A DNA stretch of 64,000 nt from Ustulina deusta (Eukaryota; Ascomycota; Sordariomycetes; Xylariales; Xylariaceae), in contig JAJNNX010000006.1 of assembly GCA_023159155.1 (NCBI GenBank), positions 186,001-250,000 of the forward strand. The letters are read 5' to 3'. Positions 25,167-38,200 of the stretch are shown here, in pieces (the stretch's first letter is position 1; every line of letters begins with the position of its first letter). The position numbers were made by a program, and so were the translations under genes. The notes beneath the pieces were generated by a model, which was not told where the DNA came from, made no database searches, and worked only from the letters and a program-made list of their open reading frames with translations.

Positions 25167-25412
25167 TGTTGGATTTAGCCTATAGCTAGTAGCTATGAAG
25201 AGAGCTAATTAAGCATGGATAGCAGGATCACTTAGTTATATAAGCGTTATAGCTTAACAATATAGCTTAATAAGTATGGCCTAGCCATACTTACTAGCAA
25301 GCTTGTAAATAAATACTTTATAAAAGAAAAATAAAACTTATAAGAAATAATAATAAATAAAAAGCGATCTAAACACATATATGCAGTATACTTTATAATA
25401 CTAAATCTGACA
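25167..25412 (+). repeat. 5' LTR of J
   Basis: 246 bp, starts TGTTGGATTTAGCC and ends ctaaatctgaca; aligned end to end with 32417-32662. Confidence 0.92.
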
Positions 25413-28000
25413 ATTAAGAGTTTTATTAATCCTTATACTTTATTATAAATAATCTTTAGCTAGAAATATATAAAAATTGCTACTATATCTAAACAATATA
25501 TTATTATATTTAATTCTCTAGAAAACTTTTTGCTATAAAAAAAAAACTTTATTACTAGCGCTTATAACTGCAACCTTTAAAAATATATAGTTCTAAGGAA
25601 AGAGCAAGCTCTATAGCTTTAGCTACTAAGCGCGCTACTAATTAGCGATTTTTTTTTTTATTAGAGCTGCCGATTTTAATACTACAATATATGCAGAGCT
25701 AACAATTACTGGAAGAGCGCTATACTAAAACATTAAATAGTACTACAAAACTGCTTTTAAATACTATACTAACTACTGAACTAAGCTTACCAAACTTGCT
25801 AAATAAATATATAAAACAGTCTATTCGAACTACTGCTTAACACAAATAAAAGCTAACCAAACAATCAATAAGTAATATAATAATTTTAGAGAGCTTAAAA
25901 ATATAACCTAACACGTTTTAAAATTTAGGTATAAGTTAGAATATAAAGCCTTTATTAATTTTATAGCTAGAAAACCTATTAAAGATCTAACTAAATAGGC
26001 AAACAAGTAGTTTAATAAAGTTTTTAAAGCTTATTTAAAAAGCGCTAAAATAATAAACTCGTTTAAGCTTATTACTAACCTAAAAAAAGCTCTATAAAAT
26101 ATTTATCTAGCTTAGGTTATTTTTTTCTAAAATATCTATTATAACGCTATTATAAATAATACTTTATAATACCAGACTATTACTACTGAACTATACCAAA
26201 AGGCTATAATTCTAAATATAACCTATACTTCTAAAAAAATTGTTAAAAAAAGTACTTTTAATACTTTTAAACTTTTTAATAACTAAAACAACTTAGACAA
26301 TCCTATAAACAATCAAAAGAAAGATTATTTTAAACAAAATTATTAAAATTACAAAAACTACTAATAATACCAAACTAATAATAGTTGCAAAAGCTACTAA
26401 AACAATCAGAGAAAAAGCTCTAGAAGCACTTCTATTAAACGCCCCTATACTAATACAAAGACTAAAGCTAAAAAAAAAAACCCAAACATAAAGGATTATA
26501 TTATATACTATAGTTATTACTATATATCGAGCTACTAGCTTATATTTATAAAGCTTTAATTAAAAAGCTAAAAATTTAATCAAAGCATTAATAAAGTAGC
26601 CAAAATATATATAGCAAATAAAAAAAGTATTAAATAAGCGGTAAAAAAAACATAAAAGCAACAAAAAAAAAAAAAATTTTAAAGTTCCAAAAGATAACTT
26701 TTAAAATAATTAACTCCTAAAGCCCCCTATAGCAAAAGTAGCAAGCTTGTTTACTACTAACCAAAAGCTTACTAAAATATATAAACTATATAACTTAGCT
26801 ATAATAAATTCTAGATTAACTATTTATATATTTAATTAAATATATCGCTTTATATATTTAAAAAATACTAACCTAAACAATATAATACTAGTAAAAAATA
26901 ACGCAATCTATATATATAGCTATAGCAAAATTAACATTAAAGCTTAGGGCCTAAAAGGCATAGTTATATATTAGTTATATAATATTGCCTTTTGCCTAAA
27001 CATAACTACTAACCTAGTCTCTTTATAAGTCCTAAACCAAACAAGCGTATACTAAGATAATAAACCTAAATCCGATCTTTTAAAACACTAATAAAAAAAG
27101 CTTTTATATTCTTTAACCCGAATATATAGCTAATATATTATAAAATATCTTTTAGAACACCTAACTAAACAAGTGTTTTATATATAAAAAAACCTGCTAA
27201 ACTTTTATATAAAGCGCTCTAAATCTTGAGCTAGCTTTTATAAATAATACTAATATTTAAGATATATAAGTACTAAACTTTTAAAACAATTGTTTAACTA
27301 TATAAAAAGAGCAGCAATTATTTTATATTTTAATAATAAGATCTGAACTATAGATTATATAATATATAGTAAATCTAAAGCTTGCTGCAAAATAATATAA
27401 AATGCTTGCTTAAAAGTTATAAAAACTAATGCTTAATTAATTATTAATTTTTATAAATTTAATACTTCTAACAAAAATAAATATTTATAGCATGTTATAC
27501 TAATTATTAATTAATACTTAGGTTATACTTAGGATTATTATACTAATAACAAGTATACTAGCACTATTTAAAAAGTTTTTAAATATTATATTTAATATAT
27601 CTAAATATACTATAATAATAAAATAAAAGTTATAAAATATAATAATAAGATCGCTAGTAATAATTAAAAGACTATATATCTAGTAGTAGCTATAAAATAA
27701 ATTTATAAAATAAACTTTAAAATTTTACTACTATATATTTAAAATTTTAATAAAGCAGCTAAAAAAATAAAAAGTATTATTAAGTATTAGGCAAGCTTAA
27801 TATATAATAATTATAAGCTTTTTGTTTTTTTTTAGCCTAAAATAGTTTGAATAGTAGTATATTTATATAACTAGACACCTAAATAAGTTAATTGTTAGCA
27901 AGCTTTATACAAAAAATTCTATTTATACTTTGATTACTTATAAAGGTTTATTAGTTATAATTAAATATTTTATATATTTTATTTAAAAATGTTTAAATAT
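25413..28000 (+). pseudogene. Gag, protease and N-terminal integrase region of J
   Basis: Coding remnant with many TAA/TAG stops. Assigned by position upstream of the recognisable integrase end. A stretch at about 26480-26540 could be a mutated zinc knuckle (Cys codons turned to Tyr codons), but the spacing is uncertain. Confidence 0.5.
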
Positions 28001-28250
28001 ATAATATTTGCTATAATTACTAAAGCTAAGCTTAAAAAACAAAAACATAAAAAGCTTGACCTTAATACCTAAATAAGCTATTTAATAAGCTACTAGTCTA
28101 CTAATACTTACTATATTTAGTTCTTTTAAAAAAATAAAATTATAGTAATAAAAAATATAATTTTTAATAAAAATAAGTTCTTTAATAGTAATAAAAATAA
28201 ATTTAAAAATAATTTTTTTAGAATAACTTTAAAAATATATAAAGCATTAA
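28000..28250 (+). pseudogene. Integrase C-terminal part of J
   Basis: The frame keeps the copia block with a serine/lysine-rich stretch followed by IVxxKNIIFNKNKFF, corresponding to the usual tRDVxFdE motif at the integrase/RT linker. Asp and Glu codons are turned into Asn and Lys, as G-to-A transitions would do. Confidence 0.65.
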
Positions 28251-28711
28251 TAAATAATATTAATTACTAAAATATTTTTAATTTTAAAAAAAATATAGCT
28301 AATAAATAAAAAAATAATAAGCTTGCTAGCTAACTCCTAGAAAGCAATACTAAAAATGCTAATAAATCTAAGTCCAAAAAGAATTCTAACAAAGATAAGC
28401 CTATAAAAAAAAAGGCAGAAGCTCCCTATTAGAACTCCTATTTTTATACCAATTTATAGTTCGCTTTTAGATTACTAATATTATTACAAAGTCTAAAAGC
28501 TGCTTTGCTATGTTTAGTAATGCTACAAGCTAAATCGCTAGATCTAAGCCTAAACAGAAAGCTACCTAATAATTAATACCGAGCTTTTGCTAAGTTAACC
28601 TCTAGTGTTCTAACTATAGCTTACTAAACAACTAGCTTTAATGCGGCCAGATTATAAAAGGCAACAATTATTAATAGCAAATCAATAACTAAAAGCAAAA
28701 AAGCTAGGCTA

Positions 28712-29130
28712 TTAAAAAGCTTTTCAAAAATCTACTACAACTGATTATAGCTACTAAATCCTATTAAAAACTTTGTTAATAAAAAAGGAAAGGCTTTTAG
28801 AAAAGCTTATTAACCACTATACAACCAATTATAGCTATTAAATTCTATTAAAAGCTCTGCTAGTAAAGAAAAAAAGGCCCCTAAAAGAGCCTATTATTTA
28901 TTATATACCTAATTATAGCTATTAAATCCTATTAAAAGCTCTGCTAATAAAGAGGGAAAGGCCCTTAAAAAAGCCTATTATTTATTATATATTTAATTAT
29001 AGCTGCTAAATCCTATTAAAAGCTCTATTAATAAAGAAAAAAAAGCCCCTAAAAAAGCTTATTAGCTACTACACAACTAATCACAGCTAATAAATCTTAT
29101 TAAAAGCTTTACTAATAAAAAGAAAAAAAC
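28712..29130 (+). repeat. 84-bp tandem repeat (five units) inside the J polyprotein
   Basis: The core attatagctaytaaatyc recurs at exact 84-base steps: 28743, 28827, 28911, 28995, 29079. Eighty-four is a multiple of three, so the array encodes a 28-residue repeat and keeps the frame. In the most open frame each unit has one TAA at the same place, most simply a mutated CAA. The array sits between the integrase end and RT, in the linker of the polyprotein. Confidence 0.88.
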
Positions 29131-29199
29131 CCCTAAATTAAACACTAGCTGTTTAAAAGCTTGATTACAACCTTTCTAGACCAGAAAAAAAAAATATAC

Positions 29200-29920
29200 C
29201 AATAAGATCTACTATAACCACTAAAGTAACATAAAGATCTTATAAACTACCTGCTAAAAGATTATTTTAAACAAGCAGAACTTACCTACTTATAAAGCTA
29301 TAAAAAATAAACATTTAGGAAAAAGTACCTAAGAGCTCTTTATAAAAAAGATTATTTTGGATTATATATAGGTTTATATTTATAAGTTTAATAAATATAA
29401 GTATTATAAAAAATATAAAGCTTATCTAATAGTATAAGGAGATCAGTAGCCAAACAATAACCAAAAGAACACTTATATTAGCATACTAATAGAAAAATCT
29501 TTTAAAATATTAATAACTATTGCTACTAAGTTTAACTTAGAACTTAAGCAATATAATATTATAAATACTTTTATAAATACTAAATTAAATAAAGAAATCT
29601 ATATATGTATGCCTTTAAGCTACTAAAAGCTAAATATTATAGTTAAGCTACTACAAGCTTTATATAAGCTTTAAGAGTTTTTTTTGCTATAGTAAAAAAA
29701 GCTTATTAAGTTACTATAGAAAATAGGCTTTAAGCTAATACCTTATAAACCCTACTACTATTCCTTAAAAAGTATACTCCTATTTATATATATTAATAAT
29801 ATAATTATAGCATATAAGCAAAAAAGCTAAAAAGCCGCAAATAAAGCAATTGCTGCACTTAAGACATATTATAACCTTACTAGGAATCAAAACCTATAAT
29901 AGTTCTTAAGCATTAAAGTA
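29200..29920 (+). pseudogene. Copia reverse transcriptase remnant of J
   Basis: In the RT region the frame keeps LLQALYGL before a stop (the copia block K.LYGLKQAPR) and then L-F-I-Y-I-N-N-I-I-I-A with the catalytic pair at 29795-29800 changed from Asp-Asp to Asn-Asn. The upstream block (about 29200-29300) is the copia start with lysine-rich and tryptophan-poor residues. No function is expected. Confidence 0.8.
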
Positions 29921-30079
29921 ATTAAAAACAAAAAAAAAACTTTTTCTAGCTCTTATAAGCCTCCTATATTAAAAAGATCGCTAAGCTATAAAATACTACA
30001 ACTATAGCTTATATAACTACTTTAATAAAAGTTTAAAAGCTTTTTTTATATAAAGAAATCTTTATATTTGTTAATATTA

Positions 30080-30780
30080 AGCGCTACTAGTAAAAAATAG
30101 GGTCGATCTTATATGCTATAGTAATAACGCGCCTAAATATAACGTTTAAAATCTTTAAGCTTATATAATTTAACTATAATCTTTTCTTTAAATATTACTA
30201 AGCTACTAATAAGCTCTTATTATACCTACTTCTTACGTAGTACTACGTATTATAATTTAGAAATAAAAATAACTTTATAGTAGCTAGTAATACATTTTTT
30301 ATAAATAATACCCTTAACTAAAAAAATTCCCAAACCTATATTATAAAGCTTTTTAAAAAAATAATCTACTAGCGAGCTAATAAACAAAATATAGTTATTA
30401 TATCTATAACTAAAGCAAAGCTTTTAGCTCTAGCCCAGGCAGCTAAAAAAGTAATATTTATTAACCGGTTTATTAACAAGCTTAGGGTAGTACTATAGAA
30501 TTAGCAAATATAAATATAATATAATAATCAGTAAACTATAAAACTTGTTATAAAAAAAGTAACCCTATTATATACTAAACTATAATATATTAATATCTAT
30601 AACCACTAGCTATACTAAAAAGTTAAAAATAAAACTATTATAGTAGAATATATACCTACTAATAATATAATTGCTAACAAATTTATAAAAGTCTTACCTA
30701 TACTAAAATAAACAATTTTTTTAGAACAGCTCAAATTATATAAGCTTTCTAAACATAGCCAAAGAGCTTAGCAGAGCATA
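30080..30780 (+). pseudogene. Copia RNase H remnant of J
   Basis: Recognised from the ordered blocks: WRANKQNIVIISITKAKLLALAQAA-like stretch at about 30370-30450 (the copia W...KQ..V..SS.EAE...L motif with Glu mutated to Lys), then a DNQ.T-like block near 30520 and the H.D.H.H..R-like end near 30590. RNase H after RT with integrase in front is the Ty1/copia order. Confidence 0.8.
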
Positions 30781-30784
30781 TCAA

Positions 30785-32416
30785 TTTTTTTAAAAAAAAT
30801 TAAAAACTTATTACCTAAAAAGAAATCTATAAAATAAAACATCTAAACAGTATTCAAGCATAAATTATAAATTTATAATATGCTAATAAAAAAATTATAA
30901 AGTGTTTTTATATACCTAAAGGGCCCCAGAGCTAACAATACAAAAACTTAACTATTTTAGAAAGTACTAATCTTGCTACAAAGTAGCAAAAAGCTTACAA
31001 AAAAAAAAAAAAAAAAAAAAAAAAACATCTATTCCTCCTTTTTTTTCTTTAAGCAATAAAAAAAACAGTATAATACGGACCGTAGTCTGTAGAGCCTAAA
31101 TAGTAGCATTACTAGCGCCCCCTATAAAAACGTTCCAGAAATAATAAATATAAGGCTTAACATTAATAAAGCTATTTATAATTAATACCTATTACTAATT
31201 ACTAAAAAGCTTATTTATAAAAGTTTATATATATGCCTAAAAATATACCGCAAGTACTACAACCTACTACTAAACATTTTAATACAGTTGTTATTTAAGC
31301 AACCCTAAAAAGTACTACAAATATACTATAAATATAATATTTTTTTAAAAATTTCTAAAAATACTAGCTATAAATAAAAACCGGCTCGCTACAAAAACAA
31401 AGCATAGCTATAACTATAAAAAGCAATAGTAGCAGGCATAACACCCCGGCTACCAAAAGCTCAACCGGGCAGAACTAGTAGTAGTATAGGTATAACTAGA
31501 ATAACCTAGCTAAAGGCCAAACAATAAGTATTAAGCAAAGCTAACAAAAGATTAGCTATCTTAGAAGTAGTAGTAGTAGCAGGGGGAGCTCGGCAAAAAA
31601 GTATTAAAGGAATAGTAGTAGTAATAGTAATAATAGGGATATAATACGCCAGAAACTTTATAATAAATAAAAAATAAAACAAAAAACATATAAAAATATT
31701 ATTACTATTTAATAATAATAACTCCGAACTAATAATAAGCTTATTAATTATTAATTTAAAAAATAGTTATATATTATATTTATAAGTTCTAGCCTGGTTA
31801 AAAGCGCTAGCTACTATAATTTAAGCAAAAAAAAAACAAAAAAAACATTATAATAGTTTTTTTTATATATATTAGCAAACCTTTTATTAAATAACCTAAA
31901 ATTTTTTCAAAACTTATAGCAAAAATACCTCTTTTTTTTTCATAATTAATAATATATTAACAAAAAATAATTTTATAATCAAAACTAAAAAAAAAATTAG
32001 CATAGATCTTATTGCAAAAAAATAAAGTGCTTAATATTTTAGTTCTAAGAACTTACTACAAAAATTTTATAAAAACCAAAAAAAAAAAAAAATTTAGAAA
32101 AAAAAACTCTAGCAATACTAAAAGTAAACTTGCATACACTATACTTACAAGCGCACCTTTCTACAAACGTTTTTACCTACTAAATCAAAAGTATACTTTT
32201 TTATAAACATTCTTGCTTACTAAGCTTACTATACTACATTTCAAATAGTTATATAGTAATATATATAACACTTAGAACTAACCTACACAATCACTCGCAC
32301 GCTATACTAATTACTTATACACTATCTATGCCCTAACACTTACTTATAACTACTTCTATAGCTATAGTAATATATACATAAAAAGAGTTACTAAAATAAC
32401 TCTCCTTAAAAAAATA
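30785..32416 (+). other. Domain-free 3' tract of J
   Basis: 1.6 kb between RNase H and the 3' LTR, unusually long for a copia element. Contains a run of about 29 A (about 30997-31025), a GC-richer stretch at 31380-31640 with AGT/GTA triplet repeats, and a short open frame at about 32010-32206 with a Lys-rich middle that I do not regard as a gene. May be a long untranslated tail or an unrecognised nested fragment. Confidence 0.5.
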
Positions 32417-32662
32417 TATTAGATTTGGCCTATAACTAATAGCTATAAAAAGAGCTAATTAAATATAAATAACAGGATCACTTAGTTATATAAGCGTTAT
32501 AGCTTAACAACGTAGCTTAATAAGTATGGCCTAGCCACACTCACTAGCAAGCTTATAAATAAATACCTCATAAAAAAAAAATAGGACCTACAAAAAACAA
32601 TAATAAACAAGGGGCAATCTAAACACATATATGCAGTACGCTCTATAACACTAAATCCAACA
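32417..32662 (+). repeat. 3' LTR of J
   Basis: 246 bp, starts tattagatttggcc (TG mutated), ends ccaaca, followed by the duplication taagc. Confidence 0.92.
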
Positions 32663-33736
32663 TAAGCTAAACTATTAAATATAGAAATAAACTTATTAAT
32701 ATTTTTATTAGTTTTATATATATAAACTTAAAATATTTTATAAATAATAATAGCTTAATTAAAATTATAATAAACTATTAATAAAATTTAAATTATTTTA
32801 GTAATATTGCTAAATAGTTTTTTAGTTAAATAAAAGTATATTTTTATTAATTTTTTAGTAAATTTTTCTAACTAGCTTATAATATACTAAAATTAGCTAT
32901 TTTTAGTTTAAAATATAGTAATATTTTTATTTAGCTTTTTTATTAGTTTATAAACCTAGTTATTAAATAAAGCTTTATTTCTTATAAACTTGCTAGGATT
33001 AATTTTTTATATTTTAGTTTTTTTAATATAAATAGGATTTAAAGAATTAAAAAATAAGCTAATAAAACAAAAAACAAATAAAGTAGCAAAACTAAAAAGT
33101 TTAAAATTAGTGCTTTTAAATATATTTTTTATTATTAAATTATAATTATTTTTTAAAAATATTAAAATAAATATATTTAAAAATTAAAGCTTTATTTTTT
33201 TTATTTATTAAAAAAGTTCTATTAAAACTAATATAAAATTATAAGCTTATATAGCTATAATATTTATTAATATATTTTTAAATATATTATTTATTTTAAG
33301 TTATTTTAGTTTTAGTTTAAATTTTGCTTTTTTAAGTTTTAACTTTTTGTTTTTTTTAGATTTTTCTTTAAATATTAGTTTGTTTAAAGCGTTTATAAAA
33401 AAGTTTAGTGCTTAAATTTTTTTTTTAAATTATTTAATCGTAAAAAGCTAGCTATATTTAAAGATTAAAATTGTTTTTAATTGTTTAAAAACTAAAAATA
33501 AAATAAAAATATTTAAAGTTAGGTTTTTTATAAATTATTGGTTTTTAAATAATATAAAAATTAAAAGTTTTATTAAAATTATATTAAAGTTAAGTTTATA
33601 TTATAAAATATATAATTTTTTATATTAAATATATAATTAAAAAAAAAAGTTTATTTATGTTTTATTAACTATAACAAAATAAAAAATATATATTTATTAA
33701 ATATTTATTAATAAATAATTAATAAGCTTAAAGTAG
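32663..33736 (-). pseudogene. Fragment of gypsy element G-3, continued (gag side)
   Basis: Continues 24973-25166; aligns with 14190-15259 of G-1, same orientation. Confidence 0.8.
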
Positions 33737-33971
33737 TATTATAATTAGTTAAATAAAACTTTTATAGCTAGTTTATTAATACTATAAATAAAAACTCTAA
33801 ACTAAAAAAAAAAAAAAAAAAAAAAAAATCAGAGTTTATAAAGTGGGTAGATATAGACTCTATATATATAGCTGCAGAGTTATAGGTTGGTCCGTGCATA
33901 GACTTCTTATCTTATTGCTATATAGGTCTAGAGTTCTTACAGGTCTTACCAAGACTATACTAACCGTTATA
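33737..33971 (-). repeat. 5' LTR of G-3
   Basis: 235 bp, the least mutated G LTR together with 15260-15499 (keeps gtgggtagatatagactc and ggttggtccgtgcatagac). It ends ctaaccgttata. Confidence 0.87.
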
Positions 33972-33985
33972 AATTACAACACTTA

Positions 33986-34372
33986 TTTTTTATATATAAT
34001 TGACCCGCTATAGTATAATAGTAATACTTTATAACTTATATTCTAGATTTATAGTTTGAACCTAGCTATAACTATATATTGTAACAACGTAACTATAAAC
34101 TATAGGTAACTATAATAATAAAAACTTAAAATATAAAAATATTTAAAAAAAAAAAAAGTATAACTAAATAATTAAATATTTTTTTTGCTATATATACTAG
34201 AATTTAGTAATTATTTTAAATTAAAGATTATGTTAGACTAAAAATTATATTAAAAATAAAGTATTTAAAAAAATATTATATTTCTAAGACTATTTTTAAA
34301 ATTAGTAACTATTTTAGTGATTATTTCTTAGGGACCTTTTTTTACGCTAATATAGTTACTTATATTAATGCA
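33986..34372 (+). repeat. Repeat L, left copy
   Basis: About 390 bp, directly repeated at 34796-34900 plus 42216-42480. It ends near acgctaatata. This copy is strongly mutated (ctaagactatttttaaaattag against ctgagaccattttcaaaattgg in the right copy). Probably an LTR. Confidence 0.7.
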
Positions 34373-34795
34373 AAAAAAAGGGTATAAAAGATAGTTATAA
34401 TAATAATTGCAAAGTTTAGAATTATTATATATTTTTTAAACCGTTTTTTATTTTTTAAAATAATTATAGTGCTAGTTTTATATATAAAACTATCTTTTTT
34501 ATTAAAATAATATTTTTTTAAAAATAGTTATAAAAAATAAAGATTATTATAGTTATTTAAGACTATTATAGCTATTTTAAGACTATTATAACTATTCGAA
34601 ACTATACTTATATAGATTTACTTAGCCACTTAGCTTATACTAACCTACCTAGCTTATATAGACCCCCCCCCCCCCTTTAAAACTAAACTAAACTATAATT
34701 ATAACTATTTTTAACTATTTATACCTATTATTTATAACTACTTATAACTGCTATATTTTTATAAAAACAAAGGTTTTATATTATTTAATTATAGT
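34373..34795. other. Spacer between the two L repeats, with a 20-bp tandem repeat and a C run
   Basis: About 420 bp with three units of about 20 bp (34541-34600, gactattatagctattttaa type) and a run of 14 C at about 34662-34675, rare in this AT-rich block. If the L copies are LTRs this is the interior of a very small TRIM-like element; no coding potential is seen. Confidence 0.5.
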
Positions 34796-34900
34796 ATTTA
34801 CTTTTTATATATAATTAACTTGCTATAATATAATAGTAATACTTTATAACTTATATTATAAATTTATAGTTTAAACCTAGCTATAACTATATATTATAAT
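34796..34900 (+). repeat. Repeat L, right copy, first part (cut by K)
   Basis: Matches the first 105 bp of the left L copy. Interrupted by K; 34896-34900 (ataat) is the left target-site duplication of K. Confidence 0.75.
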
Positions 34901-35200
34901 TGTTAGAATAACTGGCATTGGTTATAACCTTATTGTGCAACTCGCACGGAGTGCGAATTTATGTTCGGCTATTGTACGGATACTAGCCGGACTTCGGCCG
35001 GACAAAAAGGACCTTATTTCCTTTTTATTATGTTAGCTTGTATAATAACATAAGCTCTCACATAAATATAAAAAACTTATGCTTTATATAAACATTTTTT
35101 TTTCTTTTTTCTTTATAAATAATATAATATAATATATTATATTCTATTTATATATATTATTTATTTTACGTACAATATATCGTATATAGCCTATTTAATA
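34901..35200 (+). repeat. 5' LTR of K
   Basis: 300 bp, starts TGTTAGAATAACTGGC and ends with a mutated caaca. Confidence 0.92.
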
Positions 35201-38200
35201 CTAATTAGTAGTTATAAAAATATTTTAAAAAAAATCGCAAAAATATACCATAAATTAACAAAAATAAAAACAAAATTAAACCTATTTAAATAAATCTCTA
35301 TATCACACCTTAAAATCTTTACTATACAACTATTACCTTTCTATAAAATAGCAATAATAATACTATACAAAATAAAACAAATACTTTATACCACAAGTTA
35401 TTAAATATACTTACTTGTTATAAAAAAAATAAAAAAAATCTAATCTCTAACATACAAGTATCAACCCTCTACAAAAAGTATCAAAAATACTATATAAAAA
35501 AAACAAAAATAATACACAATTATATTACCCCTAATTATACTACTATACAATAGCCAAACAATATTTTCTTTTTAATTTTTTACTATAGCATTACACCTAC
35601 TGTATAAAACTATAAAAGCTACTAAAGTATACTTCTAATTTATATATAACAAGCTTGCTTTAGAACTTTATATTAACCCTAAAACTGCAAAAAATACATT
35701 CGACCTCTAATATTAAAACTAACCAATTAATATAAACATAGTATTAAAAGCAATTTTTAATATATATATAGCTTTTTAAATTAAAAAATATAACTATATA
35801 ATCAATAATAAACAAATATTTCAAAAAATATACAAAAAAAACTTTATAAAATAAAAACCTAAACATTTTGTATAACTTTATATAAATATTCGTATAAAAC
35901 TTTCTAAAGCTATTATATATATAAAAATATAGCTATAAAACAACCTAGGCGTATATATAAAAAACCTCGCTTAAATCGCACAAAAAAAATTCAAACTTAT
36001 TAAAAACCTTCCAAAACTATTAATCGTTTAACTTACTTTTACTCCTATTATACAACAACCTTTAATTTTCCCTATACCAAATTAATAACTTTAGCTTACT
36101 TCTTAGCCTACCTTTACACTTTAATATACCCTAGCCTTTATACCTATTATATAAACAAAAACAAAACTAAAAATCAAACAACCAAAACTTATATAGCCTA
36201 GATTTTTAAAAAATATACAATTCTAAACCTCTAAAGATCAAACCCCCTATTTACCTATACGATCTATTATTAAGTTTTAAAATATTTCTAAACATACATA
36301 TAAATATATAATAAAAGCAAGTCATAAACCAAACTTCTAACTTATATATAAATACCTTATTATTTACAACCTTCTTTAAACCCTATTATAACAGGTGTAC
36401 TTTTATATAATATTAGACCCTATAGCAAGCAACCTATTTTTGGACCTACCTTTTATAAAGATTGTATAGAACAAAATAATTCTTTCTAAAAAATATACAA
36501 TCTTTTAAAAAACATAAAAAAAAAAAAAAAACTATATAAGCAAGCTATATAACCTTTTATATAATAAGGCATGCCTGTTTATAAATACGTACTAACAACT
36601 TAAAATTATAAAAAACTAATACTATATAATATTTTTAATAATTCTTAAAAATCGTATAAAAAACTATTTTATATACTAGATTAGACCTAAAAAAACCTAA
36701 TATAAAATATACTATATAATAAATACTTACTTTAATATTAATATAAACTATAGTTAATACTAGGCTAACTAGACCACAATTATATTTATATAAATAAAAT
36801 AAAAATACCTAGATCTAGCATTGCATAAAATATTAAATCTTATAATTAATAAGCTCTCGAAAACACAACAAGCACTTAGCACAAGTTACCAAAAAAAAAT
36901 CCAACTAAATATAATAATTATATAAGTATACCAAAAGGTCCCAAAATTAGCTATAGCCCTTATACTCCAGAAGCTAATAAATAAAAGTTTCTTTTTAGAC
37001 CTTTAAATATATATTTAAATAACGTTAGATAATATACTAAAAAACTTTATATAAAAAGATAACAATACTTACTTTACTAATAAAAAATATAACTAAAACT
37101 ATTATACAAAAAGCCAATAGTACAAATTTTCTAGATTATTAAACAAGCTAGGCATATAGCAGGACTATTAAAAAGACTAAAAAAGCTAGAACTGTTATAT
37201 AAATAAAAAATGCTTTATATGCTACAAAAAAAATTATTAATTAACCAAACATATCCTTTAAAAACAAGCTTATATAAAAAATCAATATTTTAATTCGTAC
37301 AAAATAATTAATAAAGTAAAACCTATACCTAAAAAATTCTCGGCATACCTTACAAAGTATAAAAAACACCCAAAATCGGACAAAAATAACAAAAAACTTA
37401 ATAAAGAATTTAGTAGCTAATTTACCCAATTCTTAATAAATAATACCTTTATTTACTATATAACTAAAAAAAATATTTAAAACTACAAAACAGACATACT
37501 ATCCAACCAGTTTACCTTTAGCAACTAGTATTATACGGAGTACTAAAGCAAACTCTAAAATATAAGCGTTTCGAACTACTTGACAATAAAAAAAATACAA
37601 TTAAAAACTTATTTTAGATTTTATTTTTATATAAAAGTAGACTAGACCCCAGGCAGTATAAATATTAGGTTTAGCAATAATAATATAATCACTACTATAA
37701 GTACTATATAAATAAAAAATTTACTTAATATAACAATATACTACATTCTAAATAGCCCAATACTATTCCTATTCTTACTAAAGAATACCAACCGTTTATA
37801 GGCTTACTTTAATAATATAAAAAATATTATTATATAAAAAAATAAAAAAACTATTTCTATGATATATAAATAAAAATACTTATTTTTTAATACAAACTTT
37901 TATAAAGCTAGACTATACTTTATTAAAATAAAGTTATAACAATTATATTGTTAATTTAGATACTTTTGTATAAAAAGACTATATATAATGCTTAGTTATA
38001 TAAAATATAATATTAACTATTTAACTTTAAAAAAAATCTAGAAATTTTATTATTACTATTAATTATATAACCTAGCACTTTAATAATTCAAATTTTTAAT
38101 TAAAAATAATTACAATTTTAATTATAAAATTATAATTAATACTATATAAATAAACAATAAGCAAGTCTTTTATATTATTAACGCTGCTATATTTTTTTAA

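Larger units (their letters stand above)
25167..32662 (+). mobile_element. Ty1/copia LTR retrotransposon J inserted in G-3
   Basis: A 7,496-bp element with 246-bp LTRs (25167-25412 and 32417-32662), a perfect 5-bp duplication taagc (25162-25166 and 32663-32667) and TGTTGG...CCGACA-type ends. Polyprotein remnants follow the copia order: gag region, integrase C-terminal part (about 28030-28200), RT (about 29200-29900), RNase H (about 30080-30780). It is less AT-shifted than the G copies. Odd points are an 84-bp tandem repeat between integrase and RT and a 1.6-kb tract without domains between RNase H and the 3' LTR. Confidence 0.92.

Noticed and set aside
28712..29130. Regularly spaced repeats in J as a CRISPR-like array
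   Set aside because: The units are contiguous 84-bp tandem copies without unique spacers, in frame inside a transposon polyprotein, in a fungal genome.
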